From positions 1 through 64,000 of the forward strand of contig NW_027490387.1 of the NCBI RefSeq assembly GCF_050948175.1: a stretch of DNA of 64,000 nucleotides, written 5' to 3'. Source of the DNA: Xylocopa sonorina (lineage: Eukaryota > Arthropoda > Insecta > Hymenoptera > Apidae). The position numbers and the translations under genes were made by a program. Shown here one piece after another: positions 42,201-55,346 of this stretch (position 1 is the first letter of the stretch; each line of letters starts with the position of its first letter). The notes under the pieces were generated by a model that saw only the letters and a program-made list of their open reading frames with translations, searched no databases and had not been told where the DNA came from.

Positions 42201-42648
42201 CTGCAAACGCTATTTCCTTGCAAGGAAGTGTCGCATTTACATTCATTTCAGGCGTATACGAGGAATGCATAACACTTCGCAATGAATATTATATCTTACC
42301 ATGAAACATAGAAATGTGATGCGATATCGCGTTTTATGAAGCATTAGAACTCTATTGCTACGATACCTAGACATCTGCAGACGCTATTTCCTAGCAAGGA
42401 AGTGTCGCATTTACTTTCATTTGAAGTGTAGACGAGGAATACATGACACTTCGCAAATCATATTATATCTTACCATGAAACATAGAGATGAGGTGCGATA
42501 TCGCGTTTTAAGAAGCATTAGAACACTATTGCTATGATCGGTAGACATTCGCAAACGCTATTTCCTTGCAAGGATGTGTCGCATTCACATTCATTTGAAG
42601 TGTAGACGAGGTATACATGACACTTCGCAATTCATATTATATCTTACC

Positions 42649-42821
42649 ATGAAACATAGAAATGAGATGCGATATCGCGTTTTAAGAAGCATTAGAAAAC
42701 TATTGCTACGATACGTAGACATCTGCAAACGCTATTTCCTAGCGAGGAAGTTTCGCATTCCATTCATTTGAAGTGTAGACGAGGAATACATAACACTTCG
42801 CAAATCATATTATATCTTACC
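42649..42821 (+). repeat. 173-bp monomer with a 1-bp deletion
   Basis: GCATTCCATTC near 42756-42766 replaces GCATTCACATTC, dropping one base. The next box at 42822 has phase 18. The sister unit near 46.5 kb keeps GCATTCACATTC, so this deletion is private to the unit. Confidence 0.87.
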
Positions 42822-42994
42822 ATGAAACATAGAAATGAGATGCGATATCGCGTTTTAAGAAGCATTAGAACTCTATTGCTACGATACCTAGACATCTGCA
42901 TCGCTAATTCCTTGCAAGTAAGTGTCGCATTTACATTCACTTGAAGTGTAGACGAGGAATACATGACACTTCGCAAATCATATTATATCTTACC
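42822..42994 (+). repeat. 173-bp variant monomer 1 (CTGCATCGCTAATTCC)
   Basis: CTGCATCGCTAATTCC stands where CTGCAAACGCTATTTCC is usual, one base shorter, together with GATACCTAG, TTGCAAGTAAG and ACATTCACTTG. The combination recurs as a haplotype and therefore defines a lineage. The 1-bp shift also opens a 70-codon frame on the - strand, which I regard as chance. Confidence 0.9.
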
Positions 42995-44386
42995 ATGAAA
43001 CATAGAAATGAGATGCGATATCGCGTTCTAAGAATCATTAGAACTCTATTGCTACGATACGTAGACATCTGCAAACGCTATTGCCTTGCAAGTAAGTGTC
43101 GCATTTACATTCATATGAAGTGTAGACGAGGAATACATAACACTTCGCAAATCATAATATATCTTACCATGAAACATAAAAATGAGATGCGATACCGCGT
43201 TTTAAGAAGCATTAGAACACTATTGCTACGATAGGTAGACATTCGCAAACGCTATTTCCTTGCAAGGAAGTGTCGCATTCACATTCATTTGAAGTGTAGA
43301 CGAGGAATACATGACACTTCGCAAATCATATTATAACTTACCATGAAACATAGAAATGAGATGCGATATCGCGTTTTAAGAATCATAAGAACTCCATTGC
43401 TACGATACGTAGACATCTGCAAACGCTACTTCCTTGCATGGAAGTTTCGCATTTACATGCATTTGAAGTGTAGACGAGGAATACATGACACTTCGCAAAT
43501 CATATTATATCTTACCATGGAACATAGAAATGAGATGCGATATCGCGTTTTAAGACGCATTAGAACTCTATTGCTACGATAGGTAGACATCTGCAAACGC
43601 TATTTCCTTACAAGGAAGTGTCGCATTTACATTCATTTGAAGTGTAGACGAGGAATACATGACACTTCGCAAATCATATTATATCTTACCATGAAACTTA
43701 GAAATGAGATGCGATATCGCGTTTTAAGAAGCATTAGAACTCTATTGCTACGATAGGTAGACATCTGCAAACGCTATTTCCTTACAAGGAAGTGTCGCAT
43801 TTACATTCATTTGAAGTGTAGACGAGGAATACATGACACTTCGCAAATCATATTATATCTTACCATGAAACATAGAAATGAGATGCGATATCGCGTTTTA
43901 AGAAGCATTAGAACACTATTGCCACGATAGATGGATATTCGCAAACGCTATTTCCTTGCAACGAAGTGTCGCATTTACATTCATTTCAAGTGTGGACGAG
44001 GAATACATGACACTTCGCAAATTGTATTATATCTTACCATGAAACATAGAAATGAGATGCGATATCGCGTTTTAAGGAGCATTAGAACTCTATTGCTGCG
44101 ACACCTAGACATCTACAGACGCTATTTCCTAGCAAGGTAGTGTCGCATTTACATTCATTTGAAGTGTAGACGAGGAATACATGACACTTCGCAAATCATA
44201 TTATATCTTACCATGAAACATAGAAATGAGATGCGATATCGCGTTTTAAGAAGCATTTGAACTCTATTGCTTCGATACGTAGACATCTGCAAACGCTATT
44301 TCCTTGCAAGGAAGTGTCGCATTTACATTCATTTGAAGTGTAGACGAGGAATACATAACACTTCGCAAATCATATTATATCTTACC

Positions 44387-44908
44387 ATGAAACATAGAGA
44401 TGAGATGCGATATCGCGTTTTAAGAAGCATTAGAACACTATTGCTATGATGGGTAGACATTCGCAAACGCTATTTCCTTGCAAGGAAGTGTCGCATTTAC
44501 ATTCATTTGATGTGTAGACGAGGAATACATAACACTTCGCAAATCATATTATATCTTACCATTAAACATAGAAATGAGATGCGATATCGCGTTTTAAGAA
44601 GCATTTGAACTCTATTGCTACGATACGTAGACATCTGCAAACGCTATTTCCTTGCAAGGAAGTGTCGCATTTACTTTCATTTCAGGCGTATACGAGGAAT
44701 GCATAACACTTCGCAATGAATATTATATCTTACCATGAAACATAGAAATGTGATGCGATATCGCGTTTTATGAAGCATTAGAACTCTATTGCTACGATAC
44801 CTAGACATCTGCAGACGCTATTTCCTAGCAAGGAAGTGTCGCATTTACTTTCATTTGAAGTGTAGACGAGGAATACATAACACTTCGCAAATCATATTAT
44901 ATCTTACC
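44387..44908 (+). repeat. 3-monomer tandem duplication, copy 1 (522 bp)
   Basis: Three units (AGAGATGAG type, ATTAAACATAG type at 44561, half-B hybrid at 44735) are repeated directly downstream. ATTAAACAT is rare and recurs at exactly +522. The copies differ at a few bases, for example GATGGGTAG against GATAGGTAG. Confidence 0.83.
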
Positions 44909-45430
44909 ATGAAACATAGAGATGAGATGCGATATCGCGTTTTAAGAAGCATTAGAACACTATTGCTATGATAGGTAGACATTCGCAAACGCTATTTCCT
45001 TGCAAGGAAGTGTCGCATTTACATTCATTTGATGTGTAGACGAGGAATACATAACACTTCGCAAATCATATTATATCTTACCATTAAACATAGAAATGAG
45101 ATGCGATATCGCGTTTTAAGAAGCATTTGAACTCTATTGCTACGATACGTAGACATCTGCAAACGCTATTTCCTTGCAAGGAAGTGTCGCATTTACTTTC
45201 ATTTCAGGCGTATACGAGGAATGCATAACACTTCGCAATGAATATTATATCTTACCATGAAACATAGAAATGTGATGCGATATCGCGTTTTATGAAGCAT
45301 TAGAACCCTATTGCTACGATACCTAGACATCTGCAGACGCTATTTCCTAGCAAGGAAGTGTCGCATTTACTTTCATTTGAAGTGTAGACGAGGAATACAT
45401 GACACTTCGCAAATCATATTATATCTTACC
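44909..45430 (+). repeat. 3-monomer tandem duplication, copy 2 (522 bp)
   Basis: Repeats copy 1 with ATTAAACATAG at 45083 and the hybrid unit at 45257. The next unit at 45431 no longer matches. Confidence 0.83.
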
Positions 45431-46996
45431 ATGAAACATAGAAATGAGATGCGATATCGCGTTTTAAGAAGCATTAGAACTCTATTGCTACGATAGGTAG
45501 ACATCTGCAAAAGCTATTTCCTTACAAGGAAGTGTCGCATTTACATTCATTAGATGTGTAGACGAGGAATACATAACACTTCGCAAATCATAGTATATCT
45601 TACCATGAAACATAGAGATGAGATGCGATATCGCGTTTTAAGAAGCATTAGAACACTATTGCTATGATCGGTAGACATTCGCAAACGCTATTTCCTTGCA
45701 AGGAACTGTCGCATTCACATTCATTTGAAGTGTAGACGAGGAATACATAACACTTCGCTAATCATATTATATCTTACCATGAAACATAGAAATGAGAAGC
45801 GATATCGCGTTTTAAGTATCATAAGAACTCTATTGCTACGATAGGTAGACATCTGCAAACGCTATTTCCTTGCAAGGAAGTGTCGCATTTACATTCATTT
45901 GAAGTGTAGACGAGGAATACATAACAATTCGCAAATCATAATATATCTTACCATGAAACATAGAAATGAGATGCGATATCGCGTTTTAAGAAGCATTAGA
46001 ACACTATTGCTACGATAGGTAGACATTCGCAAACTCTATTTCCTTGCAAGGAAGTGTCGCATTCACATTCATTTGACGTGTAGACGAGGAATACATAACA
46101 CTTCGCTAATCATATTATATCTTACCATGAAACATAGAAATGAGATGTGATATCGCGCTTTAAGAATCACAAGAACTCTATTGCTACGATACGTAGACAT
46201 CTGCAAACGCTATTTCCTTGCAAGGAAGTGTCGCATTTACATTCATTTGAATCGTAGACGAGGAATGCATAACACTTCGCAAATCATATTATATCTTACC
46301 ATGAAACATAGAAATGAGATGCGATATCGCGTTTTAAGCAGCATTAGAACAAGTTTGCTACGATAGATAGACATTCGCAAACTCTATTTCCTTGCAAGGA
46401 AGTGTCGTATTTACATTCATTTGAAGTGTAGACGAGGTATACATGACACTTCGCAATTCATATTATATCTTACCATGAAACATAGAAATGAGATGCGATA
46501 TCGCGTTTTAAGAAGCATTAGAAAACTATTGCTACGATACGTAGACTTCTGCAAACGCTATTTCCTAGCGAGGAAGTTTCGCATTCACATTCATTTGAAG
46601 TGTAGACGAGGAATACATAACACTTCACAAATCATATTATATCTTACCATGAAACATAGAAATGAGATGAGATATCGCGTTTTAAGAAGCATTAGAACTC
46701 TATTGCTACGATAGGTTGACATTTGCAAACGCTATTTCCTTACAAGGAAGTGTCGCATTTACATTCATTTGAAGTGCAGACGAGGAATACATAACACTTC
46801 GCAAATCATATTATACCTTACCATGAAACATAGAAATGAGATGCGATATCGCGTTTTAAGAATCATAAGAACTATATTGCTACGATACGTAGACATCTGC
46901 AAACGCTATTTCCTTGCAAGGAAGTGTCGCATTTACATTCATTTGAAGTGTAGACGAGGAATACATAACACTTCGCAAATCATATTATATCTTACC

Positions 46997-47169
46997 ATGA
47001 AACATAGAAATGAGATGCGATATCGCGTTTTAAGAAGCATTAGAACTCTATTGCTACGATACCTAGACATCTGCATCGCTAATTCCTTGCAAGTAAGTGT
47101 CGCATTTACATTCACTTGAAGTGTAGACGAGGAATACATGACACTTCGCAAATCATATTATATCTTACC
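46997..47169 (+). repeat. 173-bp variant monomer 2
   Basis: Same haplotype as the 42822 unit (GATACCTAG, CTGCATCGCTAATTCC, TTGCAAGTAAG, ACATTCACTTG), 24 monomers downstream. The repeat phase drops from 17 to 16. Confidence 0.9.
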
Positions 47170-49072
47170 ATGAAACATAGAAATGAGATGCGATACCGCG
47201 TTTTAAGAAGCATTAGAACACTATTGCTACGATAGGTAGACATTCGCAAACGCTATTTCCTTGCAAGGAAGTGTCGCATTCACATTCATTTGAAGTGTAG
47301 ACGAGGAATACATGACACTTCGCAAATCATATTATAACTTACCATGAAACATAGAAACGAGATGCGATATCGCGTTTTAAGAAGCATTAGAACACTATTG
47401 CTACGATAGGTAGATATTTGCAAACGCTATTTCCTTGCAAAGAAGTGTCGCATTTACATTCATTTGAAGTGTAGACGAGGAATACATAACACTTCGCAAA
47501 TCATATTATATCTTTCCATGAAACATAAAAATGAGATGCGATATCGCGTTTTAAGAAACATAAGAACACTATTGCTTCGATACGTAGACATCTGCAAACG
47601 CTATTTCCTTGCAAGGAAGTGTCGCATTTACATTCATTTGAAGTGCAGACGAGGAATACATGACACTTCGCAAATCATATTATATCTTACCATGGAACAT
47701 AGAAATGAGATGCGATATCGCGTTTTAAGAATCATAAGAACTCCATTGCTACGATACGTAGACATCTGCAAACGCTATTTCCTTGCATGGAAGTTTCGCA
47801 TTTACATGCATTTGAAGTGTAGACGAGGAATACATGACACTTCGCAAATTGTATTATATCTTACCATGAAACATAGAAATGAGATGCGATATCGCGTTTT
47901 AAGGAGCATTAGAACTCTATTGCTGCGATACCTAGACATCTACAGACGCTATTTCCTAGCAAGGTAGTGTCGCATTTACATTCATTTGAAGTGTAGACGA
48001 GGAATACATGACACTTCGCAAATCATATTATATCTTACCATGAAACATAGAAATGAGATGCGATATCGCGTTTTAAAAAGCATTTGAACTCTATTGCTTC
48101 GATACGTAGACATCTGCAAACGCTATTTCCTTGCAAGGAAGTGTCGCATTTACATTCATTTGATGTGTAGACGAGGAATACATAACACTTCGCAAATCAT
48201 ATTATATCTTACCATGAAACATAGAAATGAGATGCGATATCGCGTTTTAAGAAGCATTTGAACCCTATTGCTACGATACGTAGACATCTGCAAACGCTAT
48301 TTCCTTGCAAGGAAGTGTCGCATTTACATTCATTTCAGGCGTATACGAGGAATGCATAACACTTCGCAATGAATATTATATCTTACCATGAAACATAGAA
48401 ATGTGATGCGATATCGCGTTTTATGAAGCATTAGAACTCTATTACTACGATACCTAGACATCTGCAGACGCTATTTCCTAGCAAGGAAGTGTCGCATTTA
48501 CTTTCATTTGAAGTGTAGACGAGGAATACATGACACTTCGCAAATCATATTATATCTTACCATGAAACATAGAAATGCGATGCGATATCGCGTTTTAAGA
48601 AGCATTAGAACTCTATTGCTACGATAGGTAGACATCTGCAAAAGCTATTTCCTTACAAGGAAGTGTCGTATTTACATTCATTTGATGTGTAGACGAGGAA
48701 TACATAACACTTCGCAAATCATATTATATCTTACCATGAAACATAGAGATGAGATGCGATATCGCGTTTTAAGAAGCATTAGAACACTATTGCTATGATC
48801 GGTAGACATTCGCAAACGCTATTTCCTTGCAAGGAAGTGTCGCATTCACATTCATTTGAGGTGTAGCCGAGGAATACATAACACTTCGCTAATCATATTA
48901 TATCTTACCATGAAACATAGAAATGAGAAGCGATATCGCGTTTTAAGTATCACAAGAACTCTATTGCTACGATAGGTAGACATCTGCAAACGCTATTTCC
49001 TTGCAAGGAAGTGTCGCATTTACATACATTTGAAGTGTAGACGAGGAATACATAACACTTCGCAAATCATAT

Positions 49073-50301
49073 TATATCTTACCGTGAAACATAGAAATGA
49101 GATGCGATATCGCGTTTTAAGAAGCATTAGAACACTATTGCTACGATAGGTAGACATTCGCAAACTCTATTTCCTTGCAAGGAAGTGTCGCATTCACATT
49201 CATTTGAAGTGTAGACGAGGAATACATAACACTTCGCTAATCATATTATATCTTACCATGAAACATAGAAATGAGATGTGATATCGCGCTTTAAGAATCA
49301 TAAGAACTCTATTGCTACGATACGTAGACATCTGCAAACGCTATTTCCTTGCAAGGAAGTGTCGCATTTACATTCATTTGAATCGTAGACGAGGAATGCA
49401 TAACACTTCGCAAATCATATTATATCTTACCATGAAACATAGAAATGAGATGCGATATCGCGTTTTAAGCAGCATTAGACCAATATTGCTACGATAGATA
49501 GACATTCGCAAACTCTATATCCTTGCAAGGAAGTGTCGCATTTACATTCATTTGAAGTGTAGACGAGGTATACATGACACTTCGCAATTCATATTATATC
49601 TTACCATGAAACATAGAAATGAGATGCGATATCGCGTTTTAAAAAGCATTTGAACTCTATTGCTTCGATACGTAGACATCTGCAAACGCTATTTCCTTGC
49701 AAGGAAGTGTCGCATTTACATTCATTTGAAGTGTAGACGAGGAATACATAACAGTTCGCAAATCATATTATATCTTACCATGAAACATAGAGATGAGATG
49801 CGATATCGCGTTTTAAGAAGCATTAGAACACTATTGCTATGATAGGTAGACATTCGCAAACGCTATTTCCTTGCAAGGAAGTGTCGCATTTACTTTCATT
49901 TGATGTGTAGACGAGGAATACATAACACTTCGCAAATCATATTATATCTTACCATGAAACATAGAAATGAGATGCGATATCGCGTTTTAAGAAGCATTTG
50001 AACCCTATTGCTACGATACGTAGACATCTGCAAACGCTATTTCCTTGCAAGGAAGTGTCGCATTTACATTCATTTCAGGCGTATACGAGGAATGCATAAC
50101 ACTTCGCAATGAATATTATATCTTACCATGAAACATAGAAATGTGATGCGATATCGCGTTTTATGAAGCATTAGAACTCTATTGCTACGATACCTAGACA
50201 TCTGCAGACGCTATTTCCTAGCAAGGAAGTGTCGCATTTACTTTCATTTGAAGTGTAGACGAGGAATACATGACACTTCGCAAATCATATTATATCTTAC
50301 C
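49073..50301 (+). repeat. 7-monomer block repeated at 9-monomer spacing, copy 1
   Basis: The block begins near the rare GTGAAACAT box at 49084 and includes the units with AGATGTGATATCGCGC, AGCAGCATTAGACC and CAGTTCGC. It recurs 1566 bp downstream. Copy 1 is followed by a unit carrying AGAAAACTATTGC (50302) that is missing after copy 2. Confidence 0.8.
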
Positions 50302-50638
50302 ATGAAACATAGAAATGAGATGCGATATCGCGTTTTAAGAAGCATTAGAAAACTATTGCTACGATACGTAGACATCTGCAAACGCTATTTCCTAGCGAGG
50401 AAGTTTCGCATTCACATTCATTTGAAGTGTAGACGAGGAATACATAACACTTCGCAAATCATATTATATCTTACCATGAAAAATAGAAATGAGATGCGAT
50501 ATCGCGTTTTAAGAATCATAAGAACTCTATTGCTACGATACGTAGACATCTGCAAACGCTATTTCCTTGCAAGTAAGTGTCGCATTTACATTCATTTGAA
50601 GTGTAGACGAGGAATACATAACACTTCGCAAATCATAA

Positions 50639-51867
50639 TATATCTTACCGTGAAACATAGAAATGAGATGCGATATCGCGTTTTAAGAAGCATTAGAACA
50701 CTATTGCTACGATAGGTAGACATTCGCAAACTCTATTTCCTTGCAAGGAAGTGTCGCATTCACATTCATTTGAAGTGTAGACGAGGAATACATAACACTT
50801 CGCTAATCATATTATATCTTACCATGAAACATAGAAATGAGATGTGATATCGCGCTTTAAGAATCATAAGAACTCTATTGCTACGATACGTAGACATCTG
50901 CAAACGCTATTTCCTTGCAAGGAAGTGTCGCATTTACATTCATTTGAATCGTAGACGAGGAATGCATAACACTTCGCAAATCATATTATATCTTACCATG
51001 AAACATAGAAATGAGATGCGATATCGCGTTTTAAGCAGCATTAGACCAATATTGCTACGATAGATAGACATTCGCAAACTCTATTTCCTTGCAAGGAAGT
51101 GTCGCATTTACATTCATTTGAAGTGTAGACGAGGTATACATGACACTTCGCAATTCATATTATATCTTACCATGAAACATAGAAATGAGATGCGATATCG
51201 CGTTTTAAAAAGCATTTGAACTCTATTGCTTCGATACGTAGACATCTGCAAACGCTATTTCCTTGCAAGGAAGTGTCGCATTTACATTCATTTGAAGTGT
51301 AGACGAGGAATACATAACAGTTCGCAAATCATATTATATCTTACCATGAAACATAGAGATGAGATGCGATATCGCGTTTTAAGAAGCATTAGAACACTAT
51401 TGCTATGATAGGTAGACATTCGCAAACGCTATTTCCTTGCAAGGAAGTGTCGCATTTACATTCATTTGATGTGTAGACGAGGAATACATAACACTTCGCA
51501 AATCATATTATATCTTACCATGAAACATAGAAATGAGATGCGATATCGCGTTTTAAGAAGCATTTGAACCCTATTGCTACGATACGTAGACATCTGCAAA
51601 CGCCATTTCCTTGCAAGGAAGTGTCGCATTTACATTCATTTCAGGCGTATACGAGGAATGCATAACACTTCGCAATGAATATTATATCTTACCATGAAAC
51701 ATAGAAATGTGATGCGATATCGCGTTTTATGAAGCATTAGAACTCTATTGCTACGATACCTAGACATCTGCAGACGCTATTTCCTAGCAAGGAAGTGTCG
51801 CATTTACTTTCATTTGAAGTGTAGACGAGGAATACATGACACTTCGCAAATCATATTATATCTTACC
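50639..51867 (+). repeat. 7-monomer block repeated at 9-monomer spacing, copy 2
   Basis: Same units as 49073-50301 at +1566 bp, with single-base differences (for example CTCTATTTCC against CTCTATATCC). After the block the sequence goes straight to the ATGAAAAATAG unit (51868), whereas copy 1 has one extra monomer before it (50302) and reaches the same unit at 50476. Confidence 0.8.
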
Positions 51868-53259
51868 ATGAAAAATAGAAATGAGATGCGATATCGCGTT
51901 TTAAGAATCATAAGAACTCTATTGCTACGATACGTAGACATCTGCAAACGCTATTTCCTTGCAAGTAAGTGTCGCATTTACATTCATTTGAAGTGTAGAC
52001 GAGGAATACTTAACACTTCGCAAATCATAATATATCTTACCATGAAACATTGAAATGAGATGCGATAACGCGTTTTAAGAAGCATTTGAACCGTATTGCT
52101 TCGATACGTAGTCATCTGCAAACGCTATTTCCTTGCAAGGAAGTGTCGCATTTACATTCATTTGAAGTGTAGAAGAGGAATACATAACACTTCGCAAATC
52201 ATATTATATCTTACCATGAAACATAGAAATGAGATGCGATATCGCGTTCTAAGAATCATAAGAACTCTATTGCTACGATACGTAGACATCTGCAAACGCT
52301 ATTTCCTTGCAAGGAAGTGTCGCATTTACATTCATTTGAAGTGTAGACGAGGAATACATAACACTTCGCAAATCATATTATATCTTACCATGAAACATAG
52401 AAATGAGATGCGATATCGCGTTTTAAGAATCATAAGAACACTATTGCTACGATGCGTAGACATCTGCAAACGCTATTGCCTTGCAAGGAAGTGTCGCATT
52501 TACATTCATTTGAAGTGTAGACGAGGAATACATGACACTTCGCAAATCATATTATATCTTACCATGAAACATAGAAATGAGATGAGATATCGCGTTTTAA
52601 GAAGCATTAGAACTCTATTGCTACGATAGGTTGACATTTGCAAACGCTATTTCCTTACAAGGAAGTGTCGCATTTACATTCATTTGAAGTGCAGACGAGG
52701 AATACATAACACTTCGGAAATCATATTATACCTTACCATGAAACATAGAAATGAGATGCGATATCGCGTTTTAAGAATCATAAGAACTCTATTGCTACGA
52801 TACGTAGACATCTGCAAACGCTATTTCCTTGCAAGGAAGTGTCGCATTTACATTCATTTGAAGTGTAGACGAGGAATACATAACACTTCGCAAATCATAT
52901 TATATCTTACCATGAAACATAGAAATGAGATGCGATATCGCGTTTTAAGAAGCATTAGAACTCTATTGCTACGATAGGTTGACATTTGCAAACGCTATTT
53001 CCTTACAAGGAAGTGTCGCATTTACATTCATTTGAAGTGTAGACGAGGTATACATGACACTTCGCAATTCATATTATATCTTACCATGAAACATAGAAAT
53101 GAGATGCGATATCGCGTTTTAAGAAGCATTAGAAAACTATTGCTACGATACGTAGACATCTGCAAACACTATTTCCTAGCGAGGAAGTTTCGCATTCACA
53201 TTCATTTGAAGTGTAGACGAGGAATACATAACACTCCGCAAATCATATTATATCTTACC

Positions 53260-53607
53260 ATGAAACATAGAAATGAGATGCGATATCGCGTTTTAAGAAT
53301 CATAAGAACTCTATTGCTACGATACGTAGACATCTGCAAACGCTATTTCCTTGCAAGTAAGTGTCGCATTTACATTCATTTGAAGTGTAGACGAGGAATA
53401 CTTAACACTTCGCAAATCATAATATATCTTACCATGAAACATAGAAATGAGATGCGATAACGCGTTTTAAGAAGCATTTGAACCGTATTGCTTCTATACG
53501 TAGTCATCTGCAAACGCTATTTCCTTGCAAGGAAGTGTCGCATTTACATTCATTTGAAGTGTAGAAGAGGAATACATAACACTCCGCAAATCATATTATA
53601 TCTTACC
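53260..53607 (+). repeat. 348-bp dimer, copy 1
   Basis: It consists of an A unit with TTGCAAGTAAG and ATACTTAACAC followed by a unit with GCGATAACGCG, GAACCGTATTGCTTC and GTAGTCATC. The pair recurs directly downstream; a related pair lies at 51868-52215. Confidence 0.83.
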
Positions 53608-53955
53608 ATGAAACATAGGAATGAGATGCGATATCGCGTTTTAAGAATCATAAGAACTCTATTGCTACGATACGTAGACATCTGCAAACGCTATTTCCTT
53701 GCAAGTAAGTGTCGCATTTACATTCATTTGAAGTGTAGACGAGGAATACTTAACACTTCGCAAATCATAATATATCTTACCATGAAACATAGAAATGAGA
53801 TGCGATAACGCGTTTTAAGAAGCATTTGAACCGTATTGCTTCTATACGTAGTCATCTGCAAACGCTATTTCCTTGCAAGGAAGTGTCGCATTTACATTCA
53901 TTTGAAGTGTAGAAGAGGAATACATAACACTTCGCAAGTCATATTATATCTTACC
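53608..53955 (+). repeat. 348-bp dimer, copy 2
   Basis: Same two unit types as 53260-53607, with a rare ACATAGGAATGAG in the first unit. Both copies share GCTTCTATACG, which the related pair at 51868-52215 lacks (it has GCTTCGATACG). The two copies here are thus each other's closest relatives. Confidence 0.83.
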
Positions 53956-55173
53956 ATGAAACATAGAAATGAGATGCGATATCGCGTTCTAAGAATCATA
54001 AGAACTCTATTGCTACGATACGTAGACATCTGCAAACGCTATTTCCTTGCAAGGAAGTGTCGCATTTACATTCATTTGAAGTGTAGACGAGGAATACATA
54101 ACACTTCGCAAATCATATTATATCTTACCATGAAACATAGAAATGAGATGCGATACCGCGTTTTAAGAAGCATTAGAACACTATTGTTACGATAGGTAGA
54201 CATTCGCAAACGCTATTTCCTTGCAAGGAAGTGTCGCATTCACATTCATTTGAAGTGTAGACGAGGAATACATGACACTTCGCAAATCATATTATATCTT
54301 ACCATGAAACATAGAAATGAGATGAGATATCGCGTTTTAAGAATCATAAGAAATCTATTGCTACGATACGTAGACATCTGCAAACGCTATTTCCTTGCAA
54401 GGAAGTGTCGCATTTACATTCATTTGAAGTGTAGACGAGGAATGCATAACACTTCGCAAATCATATTATATCTTACCATGAAACATAGAAATGAGATGCG
54501 ATATCGCGTTTTAAGCAGCATTAGAACACTATTGCTACGATAGATAGACATTCGCAAACGCTATTTCCTTGCAAGGAAGTGTCGCATTTACATTCATTTG
54601 AAGTGCAGACGAGGAATACATAACACTTCGCAAATCATATTATACCTTACCATGAAACATAGAAATGAGATGCGATATCGCGTTTTAAGAATCATAAGAA
54701 CACTATTGCTACGATACGTAGACATCTGCAAACGCTATTGCCTTGCAAGGAAGTGTCGCATTTACATTCATTTGAAGTGTAGACGAGGAATACATAACAC
54801 TTCGCAAATCATATTAAATCTTACCATGAAACATAGATATGAGATGCGATATCGCGTTTTAAGAAGCATTTGAACTCTATTGCTACGATACGTAGACATT
54901 CGCAAACGCTATTTCCTTGCAAGGAAGTGTCGCATTCACATTCATTTGAAGTGTAGACGAGGAATACATGACACTTCGCAAATCATATTATATCTTACCA
55001 TGAAACTTAGAAATGAGATGAGATATCGCGTTTTAAGAAGCATTAGAACTCTATTGCTACGATAGATTGACAACTGCAAACGCTATTTCCTTGCAAGGAA
55101 GTGTCGCATTTACATTCATTTGAAGTGTAGACGAGGAATACATAACACTTCGCAAATCATATTATATCTTACC

Positions 55174-55346
55174 ATGAAACATAGAAATGAGATGCGATAT
55201 CGCGTTTTAAGAAGCATTAGAACTCTATTGCTACGATACCTAGACATCTGCATCGCTAATTCCTTGCAAGTAAGTGTCGCATTTACATTCACTTGAAGTG
55301 TAGACGAGGAATACATGACACTTCGCAAATCATATTATATCTTACC
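55174..55346 (+). repeat. 173-bp variant monomer 3
   Basis: Same haplotype, 47 monomers after copy 2. It directly precedes the 7-monomer block J1, as copy 5 precedes J3. Confidence 0.9.

Larger units (their letters stand above)
31861..42821 (+). repeat. Array zone 3: class A core only, 174-bp phase unbroken to 42.65 kb
   Basis: I find no GCAATATC core here. Half-B hybrids occur instead: CAATGAATA upstream joined to an A core, typically with AATGTGATGCG and TTTTATGAAGC (for example the unit at 36037). The zone includes the 2088-bp tandem 12-mer. From about 14.6 kb to 42.65 kb every unit I checked keeps the same 174-bp phase. Confidence 0.72.

Noticed and set aside
20521..42640. Transposable-element insertion at the zone boundaries
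   Set aside because: The transitions between zones are changes in monomer type with the 174-bp phase maintained; no foreign sequence, terminal repeats or target-site duplications are present.
42764..42976. Minus-strand 70-79 codon frames (also at 46939-47151, 55116-55328, 59291-59530, 60508-60720)
   Set aside because: They appear only where a 173-bp monomer shifts the phase, are near-identical to each other, and have no independent support.
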